From the NCBI GenBank assembly GCA_043101605.1, contig JBICIG010000095.1:1-60076 (forward strand): a stretch of 60,076 bases of DNA. Reading direction: 5' to 3'. Under the pieces are notes generated by a model, which made no database searches, was not told the origin of the DNA, and was given only the letters and a program-made list of their open reading frames with translations. The DNA comes from JBICIG01 sp043101605. Lineage in GTDB: Bacteria; Planctomycetota; Phycisphaerae; Phycisphaerales; UBA1924. The position numbers and the translations under genes are program-made. Positions 50,518 to 59,600 of this stretch are shown in pieces (the first letter of the stretch is position 1; every line of letters starts with the position of its first letter).

Positions 50518-51117
50518 TCAGGCCGGCCCAAACCCGGCCGCCTCGAAGCGGGCGCGGAACCGTTCGAGGGCGTTCTGGATCTGCCGGCGGCTCACCGCAG
50601 CGCCGGACCGGCGCGACCACTCGCGCGCGGCCGCCGCCTTGCCGTGCTCGGCGACCAGCCGAAGCAGGTCCCGGTCCTTCGGGTCGAGGGTGGCCATGAC
50701 CGCCGCGACGGCCTCAGCGGTCTCGGCGGTATCGAACTGGCAAGCGGGGGCGGCCTGGTGGCGGCGCTGCTGGTCGGCAGGACCGAGGACCGTGCGAAGC
50801 GGGACGGCGTCGCCGTCGCACTCGACGAGCGTCCCCTCAAGGGAGATCGCCTCGTACTCGCCGCGCCGCTTGTGGCGGCCACGGAATCGCAGCTCCATCG
50901 CCACCCAGGAATCGATGGCGTTCGTGACGAACGCCTCGATGTTCCCCCGGGCGGGATCGAACAGGTGGGCCTTCTCCAGCAGATACAGCAGCATCTGCTG
51001 CGTCAGGTCATCGCGGTCCGACCAGGAGAAGTCGGTGCGGCGGCAGAGCTGGGCGGCTTTGATGCGGATGAGGGTGGCGGTGAAGGGGTTAGAAACAACG
51101 TCGTGGCGATCGGCCAT
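50518..51117 (-). CDS. Phage sigma-70-like (ECF-type) factor
   Basis: A 199-aa protein. DRDDLTQQMLLYLLEKAHLF, then DPARGNIEAFVTNAIDSWVA and RFRGRHKRRGEYEAISLEG match sigma region 2 (D-x-x-Q-x-x-x-x-x-L, F-x-x-W/F-x-x). The C-terminal part, MATLDPKDRDLLRLVAEHGK and AAAAREWSRRSGAAVSRRQI, resembles region 4 with an HTH. It probably directs RNA polymerase to phage promoters. First gene of the phage early direction; 222 bp upstream hold no gene. Confidence 0.7.
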   Translation of the reverse strand: MADRHDVVSNPFTATLIRIKAAQLCRRTDFSWSDRDDLTQQMLLYLLEKAHLFDPARGNIEAFVTNAIDSWVAMELRFRGRHKRRGEYEAISLEGTLVECDGDAVPLRTVLGPADQQRRHQAAPACQFDTAETAEAVAAVMATLDPKDRDLLRLVAEHGKAAAAREWSRRSGAAVSRRQIQNALERFRARFEAAGFGPA

Positions 51118-51167
51118 CGGAAACTCCGAGGCCGACCTCCGTGCTCACCAACCAGCCACGGAGTCGC

Positions 51168-51177
51168 ACAACGTTGT
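51168..51177. promoter_or_regulatory. Palindrome upstream of the sigma-like gene
   Basis: ACAACGTTGT, a perfect 10-bp palindrome, lies 51 bp upstream of the sigma-like gene start in a 222-bp gene-free spacer (51118-51339); CGTTGTAGAG at about 51325 repeats part of it. Possible operator; the spacer has no other feature I can name. Confidence 0.35.
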
Positions 51178-51339
51178 CTGTGCCGCGACGACATGCCGCG
51201 GAGATGCACAGGTGCGCCCGTGACTGGCCGGTTATGAGCCGGTCGGCCTCGGACGAGGGCCCGGGTGTCGCGGATGGCGCAAGAACAGGGCGAGCCGATG
51301 GCCCGCCCTCGCGTGTGGAAAGCGTTGTAGAGAATGGAC

Positions 51340-52311
51340 TTAGCGATAAGTATCGATTTTCTTTCCCCTGTCGCGACTTTGCGACGCGACAGACCGAGCG
51401 GCCGAGGCCGAGTCTTCCCCGTAGTCGAATGTGCCGGCCTCCTTGGCTCGCTTAACGGCACGCCAGACTTTGTCCCGCGAGATCTTCGTTTCGAGTTGCT
51501 CAGACAGCGCGTCGGCGGCTTTGTCGAGTGATCCATGCAGCAGATACGCGGCCACAAGCATGTCGTCGGACAAGTTCCCCTTCATTTCGGCTTTGACTTG
51601 CCCACGGACAAGCTTCTTGCCGCGTTCATCGAGCGACACACCCCCGGTGAGTTCGGCGAGGCGGTCCGCCTCCTCGATGGCTTCGAGCACGGATCCAACG
51701 TCGAGGACGACATCGTCCCCGGATAGCGCAGCCGCAGCGTGCATCGAGATCACGGTCGGCACTCGGCCCGGCCAACGGCCCGGGTCCGGCACGCGATGCG
51801 GCACAAACACCACCGTACGGCCACCCGTCCCGACACGCCGCATCAGTGGTTCCGCGTCATCATCGGTGAGCCGAATCGCCAAGACGACCGCTCGTGTGGT
51901 CCCACGCCAGGGCATCCGACCCAATTGCCAGAACCGCCCTGGCACAGTCGGCTTTGGCGCTGAAATATCGAGTGCAGAAGCGAGTGCCGATGCCAGACCA
52001 TCAAGGTCCACCTCCCAGCCAAGGCACATTTCCTCTGCGATCTCGACCTTGAGCGACTCGGGGCACCATATGAAGTAGCGAGGCTTGTCTGCGTCGTCCG
52101 TTGGCGCGATGACCGTAACCGTCTCGATGTGGCGGTCGTCGCAGTGTGGACAAGGTGCGGTGAGCCCTGTCTGAGCCGGGCGAATGAGACTCGATTTCAA
52201 CAGATCATGAAGCGTACCCTCCGGCCAGAGCGACACCTCGGAATGGTCAAAGAGCGAACCCGGGGCGTCCGCCGAAACGAGCAGCAACCTGAAGATGTCA
52301 GCCCTGGTCAT
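51340..52311 (-). CDS. Uncharacterised zinc-ribbon and HTH protein (last gene of the XRE/ImmA operon)
   Basis: A 323-aa protein, not recognised. N-terminal segment: LKSSLIRPAQTGLTAPCPHC, then a few residues later YFIWCPESLKVEIAEEMCLG, a CxxC...C arrangement that could bind zinc. The middle is alpha/beta (PGRFWQLGRMPWRGTTRAVV). The C-terminus looks like an HTH (LLHGSLDKAADALSEQLETK, then ISRDKVWRAVKRAKEAGTF) and ends basic. The start overlaps the upstream gene by 14 bp, so the two are coupled. It may sense or bind nucleic acid. Confidence 0.6.
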   Translation of the reverse strand: MTRADIFRLLLVSADAPGSLFDHSEVSLWPEGTLHDLLKSSLIRPAQTGLTAPCPHCDDRHIETVTVIAPTDDADKPRYFIWCPESLKVEIAEEMCLGWEVDLDGLASALASALDISAPKPTVPGRFWQLGRMPWRGTTRAVVLAIRLTDDDAEPLMRRVGTGGRTVVFVPHRVPDPGRWPGRVPTVISMHAAAALSGDDVVLDVGSVLEAIEEADRLAELTGGVSLDERGKKLVRGQVKAEMKGNLSDDMLVAAYLLHGSLDKAADALSEQLETKISRDKVWRAVKRAKEAGTFDYGEDSASAARSVASQSRDRGKKIDTYR

Positions 52312-53485
52312 CGGTCACCTCCCACCGTCGCAGGCATCGCTGACCGATGGTTCGGGCTTCTTCAGGCTTGCTTTTCAGATTGCTCGAGTGCGGGACTGAG
52401 ACTTCGAACGTCAACGTAGGCTGCCGTCCTACACCACTGTGAACGAAGCGGAGAGAGAATGTCGCCTGGACCACGCGCAGACTCTCGACAGGCAGGTTCT
52501 CGCGACGCAGCCAGCGGTCCATCTTGCGGTAGATGTCATTGCGGTCGCCGCGGGGATCCGCCTTGATCTCGATGTGACCGGCCCCGCCACGCGGAACGAT
52601 CCGAAGACGGGTGATGCGGGCCTCTTCAACTCGATCGGCAGGATCGGTAGGCAGAGGGCAGTTGTGTTGGAGCAGATGATCGAGCCGGTACGAAGGCTTG
52701 AGCGGATCCACGGGTGCAATGTCCTTCTTGAGGACAGCCTTGCAGAACGCAACTTGCAGAGTAGGCCACATCTTCCCACCGCCAGGAGCGACGATCTCCA
52801 ACACCCCTTCGTCGCCGCTGTAGACGAACATATTTTCAAAGGCGTAACGATCCCAACGAACGGTCGGTTGACTGTCGTCGTCGTCAAACACCAGATGCTT
52901 GTCTGGATAATCGTCGAGGTACGCAAAGAAGTAGTCCGCGCCATCTGCACGCCGGTAGTGCTCGACTAGGCATTGCTTGCCACGAAGCTGAGTCGGCGCG
53001 TAGACGGATGAAAGGGCCTCGCTGAGCGGACCGCACAGCGAAGCGGGATCCTCCAACTGGCCCTTGGGCAGGCCGTTACGGCGTTTCCACCAGCGGCCAC
53101 CGGTCAGGGCATCTGCTCGAGCGAACATTGCCGCGTCGTTGAACACCTCAGGCGTGTACAGGAATGACCACATCGCCCTGTCGGCCTTACTACGCTGCGC
53201 CGAGAACTCCGCAGCGCGATCGGGGTGGTGCGCAAGAATGCCTTCCGCGAGGACAGCGACGCCTCGGTGGTCAGCGAGTTCGTTGATGTCGCGGATGATC
53301 ATCTGAACCTCACGCTGTTTAGCGTCCGGCAGCGCCTGCCATCCCTCGAAGACCGGCTCGATCTTGTGCTCGGTGATCTGATCCCACGGCACATCGAGCA
53401 ACTCGCCGCGCCGCGAGAAGAACTCGCGGAGCAGGGGGTTGGCGATCTGCTTGAGGACCTTGCGGGGGTCGAATGACTTTGCCAT
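52298..53485 (-). CDS. Uncharacterised protein, third gene of the XRE/ImmA operon
   Basis: A 395-aa protein without a recognised domain: MAKSFDPRKVLKQIANPLLR, then EFFSRRGELLDVPWDQITEH and FAYLDDYPDKHLVFDDDDSQ, TLQVAFCKAVLKKDIAPVDP, HIEIKADPRGDRNDIYRKMD and RWLRRENLPVESLRVVQATF. No membrane segment or signal peptide. It follows the metallopeptidase gene after 63 bp and overlaps the next gene. Function is inferred only as part of a mobile or defence module. Confidence 0.6.
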   Translation of the reverse strand: MAKSFDPRKVLKQIANPLLREFFSRRGELLDVPWDQITEHKIEPVFEGWQALPDAKQREVQMIIRDINELADHRGVAVLAEGILAHHPDRAAEFSAQRSKADRAMWSFLYTPEVFNDAAMFARADALTGGRWWKRRNGLPKGQLEDPASLCGPLSEALSSVYAPTQLRGKQCLVEHYRRADGADYFFAYLDDYPDKHLVFDDDDSQPTVRWDRYAFENMFVYSGDEGVLEIVAPGGGKMWPTLQVAFCKAVLKKDIAPVDPLKPSYRLDHLLQHNCPLPTDPADRVEEARITRLRIVPRGGAGHIEIKADPRGDRNDIYRKMDRWLRRENLPVESLRVVQATFSLRFVHSGVGRQPTLTFEVSVPHSSNLKSKPEEARTIGQRCLRRWEVTDDQG

Positions 53486-53548
53486 GACTCAAACCTTTCT
53501 GTCCCGTAGACAGTAAACACTCCGGGCAAATAGAGAGGGCGACGCGCC

Positions 53549-54259
53549 CTAGCCAAACAGCCCGGGTTGGGTCTTCTTCACAAACAGCCCGAGGTTCTCG
53601 AGGCGGATCCGCATCGCGGCCGCGGACACTTCGAACCGCTCAGCCAGCGGCTTACACAACGCCTCTCGGGCGATCTCCACGTCTCGATTGCGGTCGCCCG
53701 CAAGTTGACGCACGTCCAGGTCGGCGTCCTGCACCGGGGCGTCGTCTCCGCGCCAGTCTTCCCACTCGGCACGCACGAGCGAGCGCGGCATCAGCAGACA
53801 CCCCGCGAAGGTGTTCGCTTGCCACTCCTCGGGCACGCTATCGCCGTCCCGACAGACGAACGCGGGCTTGCCGCCGGACTCGAAAAACACGCGCTCATTC
53901 GGATCTTCGAGCAGTTGGGCGCGGTGAAGTCGCCAGTGTCCCACCTCGTGGGCGACCGTGAAGTTGTACCGCCCGAGCAGATGTGGGTGCTCCGATGGGT
54001 CGAGCGATGCATCGATACGGATGGTGCCGTCGTTGAACCAGATGGCACCCAGCACATCGTGCCCGCCAAAGCGGGACCGGAGATCCTCGATCTCGAATGG
54101 CAGCTTCAGGTGGATCTCAACCAGCTCGTCAAGCGGGATGGGCGCGGCAATCTCGTTGCCCTTGTCTGCCCACTCGGCGAGAAGCAGATCCGCCTCGCGC
54201 TCGATCTGCTTCTCGTGCATGTACTTCACGCGATACTTTGGGTTCGAGCCGGAGGCCAT
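53549..54259 (-). CDS. ImmA/IrrE-family metallopeptidase
   Basis: A 236-aa zinc protease. The catalytic motif HEVGH is at residues 104-108 in FTVAHEVGHWRLHRAQLLED; EEWQANTFAGCLLMPRSLVR is the conserved second motif with the third zinc ligand region. An N-terminal helix (QIEREADLLLAEW) and a C-terminal HTH-like tail (LAERFEVSAAAMRIRLENLG) are typical. Relatives cleave the cognate XRE repressor on DNA damage (ICEBs1 ImmA, phage repressors, IrrE in Deinococcus). Its start overlaps the XRE stop (TGATG), as expected for such a pair. Confidence 0.9.
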   Translation of the reverse strand: MASGSNPKYRVKYMHEKQIEREADLLLAEWADKGNEIAAPIPLDELVEIHLKLPFEIEDLRSRFGGHDVLGAIWFNDGTIRIDASLDPSEHPHLLGRYNFTVAHEVGHWRLHRAQLLEDPNERVFFESGGKPAFVCRDGDSVPEEWQANTFAGCLLMPRSLVRAEWEDWRGDDAPVQDADLDVRQLAGDRNRDVEIAREALCKPLAERFEVSAAAMRIRLENLGLFVKKTQPGLFG

Positions 54260-54624
54260 CAGTCGCCAACCCCTTTGCCCTCGCGTTCTGCGTCGGCGAT
54301 CAGCTTCCTGAGCTGCTCGGGGGTGAGGTTCTTCGCCGCACGCAGCAGCGCTGGCATTGACTCCGGGTCCTCAAGGATGATCTTCTTGACGTCCTCGGGC
54401 ATCCGTCCTGCCAGGCCAATCCACTGGTCAGGGTCGGCCCCGAGCAGCTCAGCCATCTTCCGGACCCGCTCGACCGCCGGGGCGTACTCGGCTTTCCCGG
54501 TCTCCACGAGCGAGAGGTAGGTTGGGCTGATGTCCACGAGCTCGGCGAACTTCCGGAGGCTGAACCCCTTCTCGACCCGCCGCTTGCGGAGGACGGCACC
54601 GAAATGCTGGAGGGAGTCGCTCAT
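54259..54624 (-). CDS. XRE-family repressor paired with ImmA/IrrE
   Basis: A 121-aa DNA-binding protein. HTH at about residues 9-65: GAVLRKRRVEKGFSLRKFAE, then LVDISPTYLSLVETGKAEYA. A C-terminal helical part, MPEDVKKIILEDPESMPALL and RAAKNLTPEQLRKLIADAER, may be the cleavage or partner region. The first gene of its operon and divergent from BREX across 73 bp that hold operator-like repeats. It is a good candidate regulator of both directions; alternatively it is the lysogeny repressor of the adjacent prophage. Confidence 0.88.
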   Translation of the reverse strand: MSDSLQHFGAVLRKRRVEKGFSLRKFAELVDISPTYLSLVETGKAEYAPAVERVRKMAELLGADPDQWIGLAGRMPEDVKKIILEDPESMPALLRAAKNLTPEQLRKLIADAEREGKGVGD

Positions 54625-54637
54625 CCGATGTGCTCGC

Positions 54638-54692
54638 TTGACCCGGACATGGGTCAGCGTTTAGGATATCCTGCACATAACCGGCGGGTCAA
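54638..54692. promoter_or_regulatory. Overlapping mirror-image promoters and operator between XRE operon and BREX
   Basis: Plus strand: -35 TTGACC (54638-54643), 18-bp spacer, -10 TAGGAT (54662-54667). Minus strand: -35 TTGACC (54692-54687), 18-bp spacer, -10 TATCCT (54668-54663). Both -10 boxes lie on the palindrome AGGATATCCT (54663-54672). TGACCC-N6-GGGTCA (54639-54656) and a third GGGTCA (54686-54691) are repressor-type sites. The two promoters cannot be occupied at once. Confidence 0.6.
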
Positions 54693-54739
54693 GAGCCTTG
54701 CCGGTCAGGTCCCAAATTTACCCCGACAGTGGAGAACCC

Positions 54740-55315
54740 GTGCCGCTCGCTATGGAATCCATCAACCTCGAGACAGTCTTCATCTCGCGAGTTCTCGTGG
54801 CATTAGCCGGCGACATGGATGGGATGCGTTGGTGGGACAGCGCTGGCACCTTGCATGACGCTGGCAGGATCTCGATCAGCAGGGGCATGCCGAGGACCCA
54901 CCAGTTCGCCAGAGCACGGCTTGCGTTTGAGGTCGCTCGGAACCGCTGTCGCGAGGTGTATGCGCCCCCCGACGCAGTCACGCTCTGGGACCTCCCTGCA
55001 GAGGTCGAGGCTCAGTTCGATGAATGCTGGCCAAGCTGGCTGTCCAGCGGGCCAGCGACATTCCACTCCGCCTTCAACGCTGACCTTAGCGATAAGACCG
55101 ATCTGGTCGCGGCTCTCGACTCTGTGATCGGATTGAGCGACGAAGAGCACTCTTCGGTTAAGTCCATGCGGAGGGCCGCTGATCGGAACGCAGTGCCCCT
55201 TGGCGATCATGATCGCGTTTCAAATAGCCTGATCCTCAAGCTCGCGGCGGCCTTCAGCAAAGGGGAGCCCGGCAAGCTGGCAGTTCCATTTGCTCGCCTC
55301 GGATACCCGGCGTGA
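54740..55315 (+). CDS. brxE: Probable BrxE, first gene of a BREX locus
   Basis: A 191-aa protein. The GTG at 54740 lies 5 bp after GGAG and is preferred over a TTG at 54698. INLETVFISRVLVALAGDMD, then GMRWWDSAGTLHDAGRISIS, RGMPRTHQFARARLAFEVAR and VTLWDLPAEVEAQFDECWPS match what I recall of BrxE, the small protein that opens type 6 BREX loci before brxA. No catalytic motif. It overlaps brxA by 4 bp (GTGA). If it is not BrxE, it is still a BREX operon member by position. Confidence 0.62.
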   Translation: MPLAMESINLETVFISRVLVALAGDMDGMRWWDSAGTLHDAGRISISRGMPRTHQFARARLAFEVARNRCREVYAPPDAVTLWDLPAEVEAQFDECWPSWLSSGPATFHSAFNADLSDKTDLVAALDSVIGLSDEEHSSVKSMRRAADRNAVPLGDHDRVSNSLILKLAAAFSKGEPGKLAVPFARLGYPA

Positions 55316-56079
55316 CTGAGACAAGCCGCCCATCCTCATTCCTAGCGACCAAGGGTCTCTTTCCAGACCAGACATATCGCGCATTTCTTCATTGGGACCT
55401 GCAGGCAAGCGCGGAAGACAACGTACGGGAACTTCGACGGCAGAATACGGTCGGCGGGCCAAGCATCGGCTGGCTAAAGGACTTCGGAAAAATCCTCCTC
55501 CGTCGATTCGGGGAGACCGGCCCGCCAGAAGCCCTGGTTGACCTTGCAAAGGCCGGATGCGACATGACGGTGTGGCGTCCGCTTCTGCTCTGGCACTGCT
55601 GCGAGCGTGACGCTCTGCTAGAGGCTTTCCTCTCGGATTGGCTGTTCTCCGAACACGAAAGGGGAGCCGTCAAGGTATCGCGAGACGCAGCGGAGTCATT
55701 TGTCAGAGACTTTGTCACCCGAGCCGGCCACGGCGCATGGAGCGATAGCAACGTTACCCAATCCAGCTCAGGACTGTTGAGAACTGCGGTTGCATTTGGC
55801 TTGCTCACCAACGGACGGCAGCGCCACTTTTCAGACTACGTCATGCCTCACGAGAGCATGCTGTATGTGCTCCACTATTTGTTTCGCCAGGAACAAAGCA
55901 GCGTGAAAGTCATCGGCAGTTCGCGGTGGCGTATCTTTATGATGTCGTCAGCACATGTTGAGGGCGAGCTCCTGCGTCTGCATCAGTTGCACAAGGTGGA
56001 ATTCCATCGAGCCGGGAGCCTGGTTGAACTCAAGCTTCCCTTTGCATCAGAGTCCGCCTTCGCAAGGAGCCTCTCATGA
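55312..56079 (+). CDS. brxA: BREX protein BrxA (DUF1819)
   Basis: A 255-aa protein with a GTG start inside the brxE stop. FLHWDLQASAEDNVRELRRQ, then NTVGGPSIGWLKDFGKILLR, LLLWHCCERDALLEAFLSDW and SGLLRTAVAFGLLTNGRQRH give the winged-helix/DUF1819 pattern of BrxA, a DNA-binding component of BREX. It ends ATGA into brxB. In BREX, methylation of a non-palindromic site marks self and phage replication is blocked; the role of BrxA in that is not settled. Confidence 0.8.
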   Translation: MTETSRPSSFLATKGLFPDQTYRAFLHWDLQASAEDNVRELRRQNTVGGPSIGWLKDFGKILLRRFGETGPPEALVDLAKAGCDMTVWRPLLLWHCCERDALLEAFLSDWLFSEHERGAVKVSRDAAESFVRDFVTRAGHGAWSDSNVTQSSSGLLRTAVAFGLLTNGRQRHFSDYVMPHESMLYVLHYLFRQEQSSVKVIGSSRWRIFMMSSAHVEGELLRLHQLHKVEFHRAGSLVELKLPFASESAFARSLS

Positions 56080-56657
56080 CCAACGAATGGCTCGAACGAT
56101 TGCGCGGAAAGCTCGAACCTCTGCTTCAGTCGCCCGACCCGCGCCAGACTGCGTTCTCCGCATACCACGATATGCCGTATGCGATCTTTCACTATCCACC
56201 GTCGGCCGAACTGGAGCTGCGCCAGGAACTGACACTTCTCGCCACACGTCTGGAGCAGCACGGCAAGCGGGTTACAGAAATTTCGCTGACGGAGGTCATG
56301 CACGACCTGATCCGCGACGACATGCCAACCCCGAGCCTCGCCATGGCAGAACGTGACTCCGGCGCTGAAAAGCTGGTTGAGCAGATCCATGCTTATCTCT
56401 CCGAATCCAACCCACTGGTGGATGCGGTTGTGCGGCGCGTCCCGCATGACGTCGAACAGACACGCGATGTCATCTTTTTTTGCCGCGCCGGGGGACTCTT
56501 TCCCGTCTACCGGACTTCCGCACTTGTCGAGCATCTTTACGGCCGCTTGACAACCCCAGCGGTGCTGTTCTTCCCCGGCTCTCTTGCCGGCCCAGCCGGC
56601 CTGAGCTTCATGGATGCATTCCCGCCTGAACACAATTACCGCCCCCGTATCTTCTGA
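56076..56657 (+). CDS. brxB: BREX protein BrxB (DUF1788)
   Basis: A 193-aa protein. RQTAFSAYHDMPYAIFHYPP, then VTEISLTEVMHDLIRD and PLVDAVVRRVPHDVEQTRDV; the C-terminal LTTPAVLFFPGSLAGPAGLS with FMDAFPPEHNYRPRIF after it is the most conserved DUF1788 block. Function within BREX unknown; thought to bridge BrxC and the methyltransferase/PglZ components. A 34-bp spacer separates it from brxC. Confidence 0.85.
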   Translation: MTNEWLERLRGKLEPLLQSPDPRQTAFSAYHDMPYAIFHYPPSAELELRQELTLLATRLEQHGKRVTEISLTEVMHDLIRDDMPTPSLAMAERDSGAEKLVEQIHAYLSESNPLVDAVVRRVPHDVEQTRDVIFFCRAGGLFPVYRTSALVEHLYGRLTTPAVLFFPGSLAGPAGLSFMDAFPPEHNYRPRIF

Positions 56658-56691
56658 TTTGGCCAGAGAACTCCCTGACGCCAGAGGCACC

Positions 56692-59600
56692 ATGAGCACG
56701 ATCAAGACTCTCTTCGACCGGGACATTTTCCGGCCCATCCAGGAAGTGATCAAGGTCGATCAGCAGGACGACAGCGTTGTCATCCAGGAGATCGAGGAGT
56801 ATGTCCCAACGCCTGCTATCCGAAAGTCATTCACCGGCATCCTGGAGTCATACGCAGAGTCCAAGAACAAGCCGAGTGAGCAGATGGCATCTTGGGTATC
56901 TGGCTTCTTCGGATCCGGAAAATCGAGCTTCGCAAAGCTTCTGGGCATCGCCATCGAGAACCGTGACCTTGAGGGGACGCCCGCCGGTCGTCGTATCGCG
57001 CAGAAGTTTCATGACTCGCGAACTGATGTCGTGCTCTCGACAATCGGGGAGAAGCTGCCGAGCGAAGTGGTCATCTTTGATCTCGCCACCGATGCCGGTG
57101 TTCGAAACTCTGATCAGAAACTGACGGAGATCATCTATCGACAGCTTCTTGAGCACCTCGGCTACGCCAAGGACTTGGACCTAGCGGAGCTGGAGATCGG
57201 GCTCGAGGAAGACGGTGCGCTGGAGCAGTTCCGGCAGGCGTTTCTCGAGCATATCGGCAAAGAGTGGGATACCCGGAAGTCCATGACAGCCTTTGCCATG
57301 AGTGAGGCGTCGCGCGTACTCCACGAGATGGACGCCGCGAACTACCCTGCGGCGGACTCGTGGGCAAAATCGGCCCGTAATCGATTTGATCTGAGCGCCA
57401 ATGACCTCGCAGAACGGAGCGTCAAGCTGCTGAGCCGGCGCCGTGGCGATCGCCGGCTGGTATTCGTCATCGACGAGGCCGGTCAGTTTGTTGCACGCGA
57501 CGTGAACAAGATGCTTGATCTGCAGGGCATCGTCCAGGCACTCGGCCGTGTTGCACGTGGGCGAGTCTGGGTGATTGTGACCTCGCAAGAGAAGCTGAAC
57601 GAGATGGTTGGCAGCCTGGACGACAAGCGAGTTGAACAAGCTCGGCTGATGGATCGCTTCCCGGATCATCTACGCGTCCATCTTGAGCCGTCCGACATCT
57701 CCACGGTTACAAGCGAGCGCGTTCTTTCCAAGAACGCAGAAGCAGAGAGATCGCTTCGCCAGATATTCGAGCAGCACCGTGGCAAGCTCGCCCACTGTGC
57801 TCAACCACAGGCCGATGTCAAGCTGGAGGAATTGTCCGCAGACAACTTCATCCGCCTGTACCCATTGCTCCCGTATCAGATCCGGCTGATTATCGACATC
57901 GTTTCTGGGCTTCGTACTCAGGGCGGTGCCATCGCGCACGTCGGAGGCGCCAACCGAACAGTCATCAAGCTCTCGCAGCAGCTGCTGACGCATCCAGAGG
58001 TAGGGCTCGCCGAAAAACCGGTAGGGTCGCTGGTCACCCTTGACAGTGTGTTTGACCTGGTCCGTGGAAACATCTCGAGCGATATACGAGACAAGATCGA
58101 CCGAATCGGACAAGAGGTCGAGCATCCCACTGCCCTTGCTGTTGCCAAGGCGATCTGCCTTCTTCAGTTCGTTCCTCAGATCAAGAGGACGCCTGAGTCA
58201 ATCGCCGCAGTCCTGCATGCGGCCGTCGATGCTGACTCGCGGCTGCCCGAGATCAACGAGGCTCTTCAAGCCCTCGAGCAGGCCCGGCTTATTCGCAAGG
58301 GAGACGACGGCTATCGGATTCCATCACCTAGCGAAGATGATTGGGAGAAGCAGCGTGCCGGCTTGTCTCCGCGATCGCCAGAAATCGCGAAGGTGATTGG
58401 TGACCAGATCGAGCAGCTATGGCAGCCGGCGCCGACTCACGAGCTCGCAGAGACCCGCGTGTTCAAAGCGAGCCTCGTACTCAACGGGAGACAACGGGTA
58501 GCCGGAGACATCGATTTTGAGCTGCGAACTCTTCCAGAGGACGAGGGCTACGAAGATCGGGTGGCCGAGATCCGACGAGAGAGCCAGCGGGACCAAGGGA
58601 AGGTCTTCTGGGCAGTTCCCATTTCAAAGGCGATCGATCTTTCCGCCGAAGAGATTTGTCGATCACAAGACATGGCCACAAAGAAGAGGAGTGCTTCGAC
58701 CGAGGCGGAAGTGCGGCTTCTAGGCGAGGAGAAGCGCCGGCTTCAACGGCATCAGGAGGATCTGAAGCGGCTCATCCGCGAAGCCTGCGCAAGTGGGACG
58801 ATTTACTTCAGGGGAAACGATCGCAGCCCCACCCAAGGTGAAGCGGAGGTCGGCAAGATCGCTTCCGCTCGCATGAAGGCAGCCCTGCCAGAGGTATTTG
58901 AACGATTCGGCGAAGCAGCTGCCCGTGTCCAGAAGAAGGACATCGAGGCTCTGCTCACGAGCGAAAACCTCAAAGGTCTCCCGCCCATTTTCACGCAGCT
59001 CAAGCTCGTGTCGATACAGGGAGGCCGCGGCAAGGTCAACGCCGAACAGTCACCACTCCACGACGTCCTGGCACGGATCGAGAACGTTGCCAACTACGGC
59101 AACGCAGCATCAGGTCGATCGCTCGAAGCTGACTTTGGCGCCCCGCCGTTTGGGTGGGACTTCGAGATCGTCAAGCTCCTGACCCTTTGCCTACTTCGAG
59201 ACGGCAAGATTGCGGCTGTGTCGCAAGGTCGCACCATCGAGACAGTTCCCTCTGATGAAGCCAAAGACCTGTTCAGTTCAAACCCGAAGTTTCGGGGCGC
59301 GACATTCCGTCCGAAGAAAGCCATCGACGCAAAGGAGTTGATGGCCGCTGCTGACAACTTCAAGAAGACGTTCGGCAAGGATGTGCCCGAGCTCAACAGC
59401 GCATCGATTGCCTCAGCTATCCGTGAGGCGGCATCCAGCCACGAGGATGATCTCCTCGAAGTTCGCGGGATGCTCGTAGCTGATGCCCTGCCAGGTGGCG
59501 AAGTCTTTGCAGGTGCCATCAGCCAGATGAAGTCGCTCCGCTCCGGAAGCGAAGAAGACGCTATCCAGACCTTCAACACTTCCTTTCAGAGCATCAGGGA

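Noticed and set aside
18140..51117. Mu-like transposable phage
   Set aside because: DUF2190 and the protease-capsid type occur in Mu-like phages too, but there is no transposase pair, and the portal and terminase are lambda-family.
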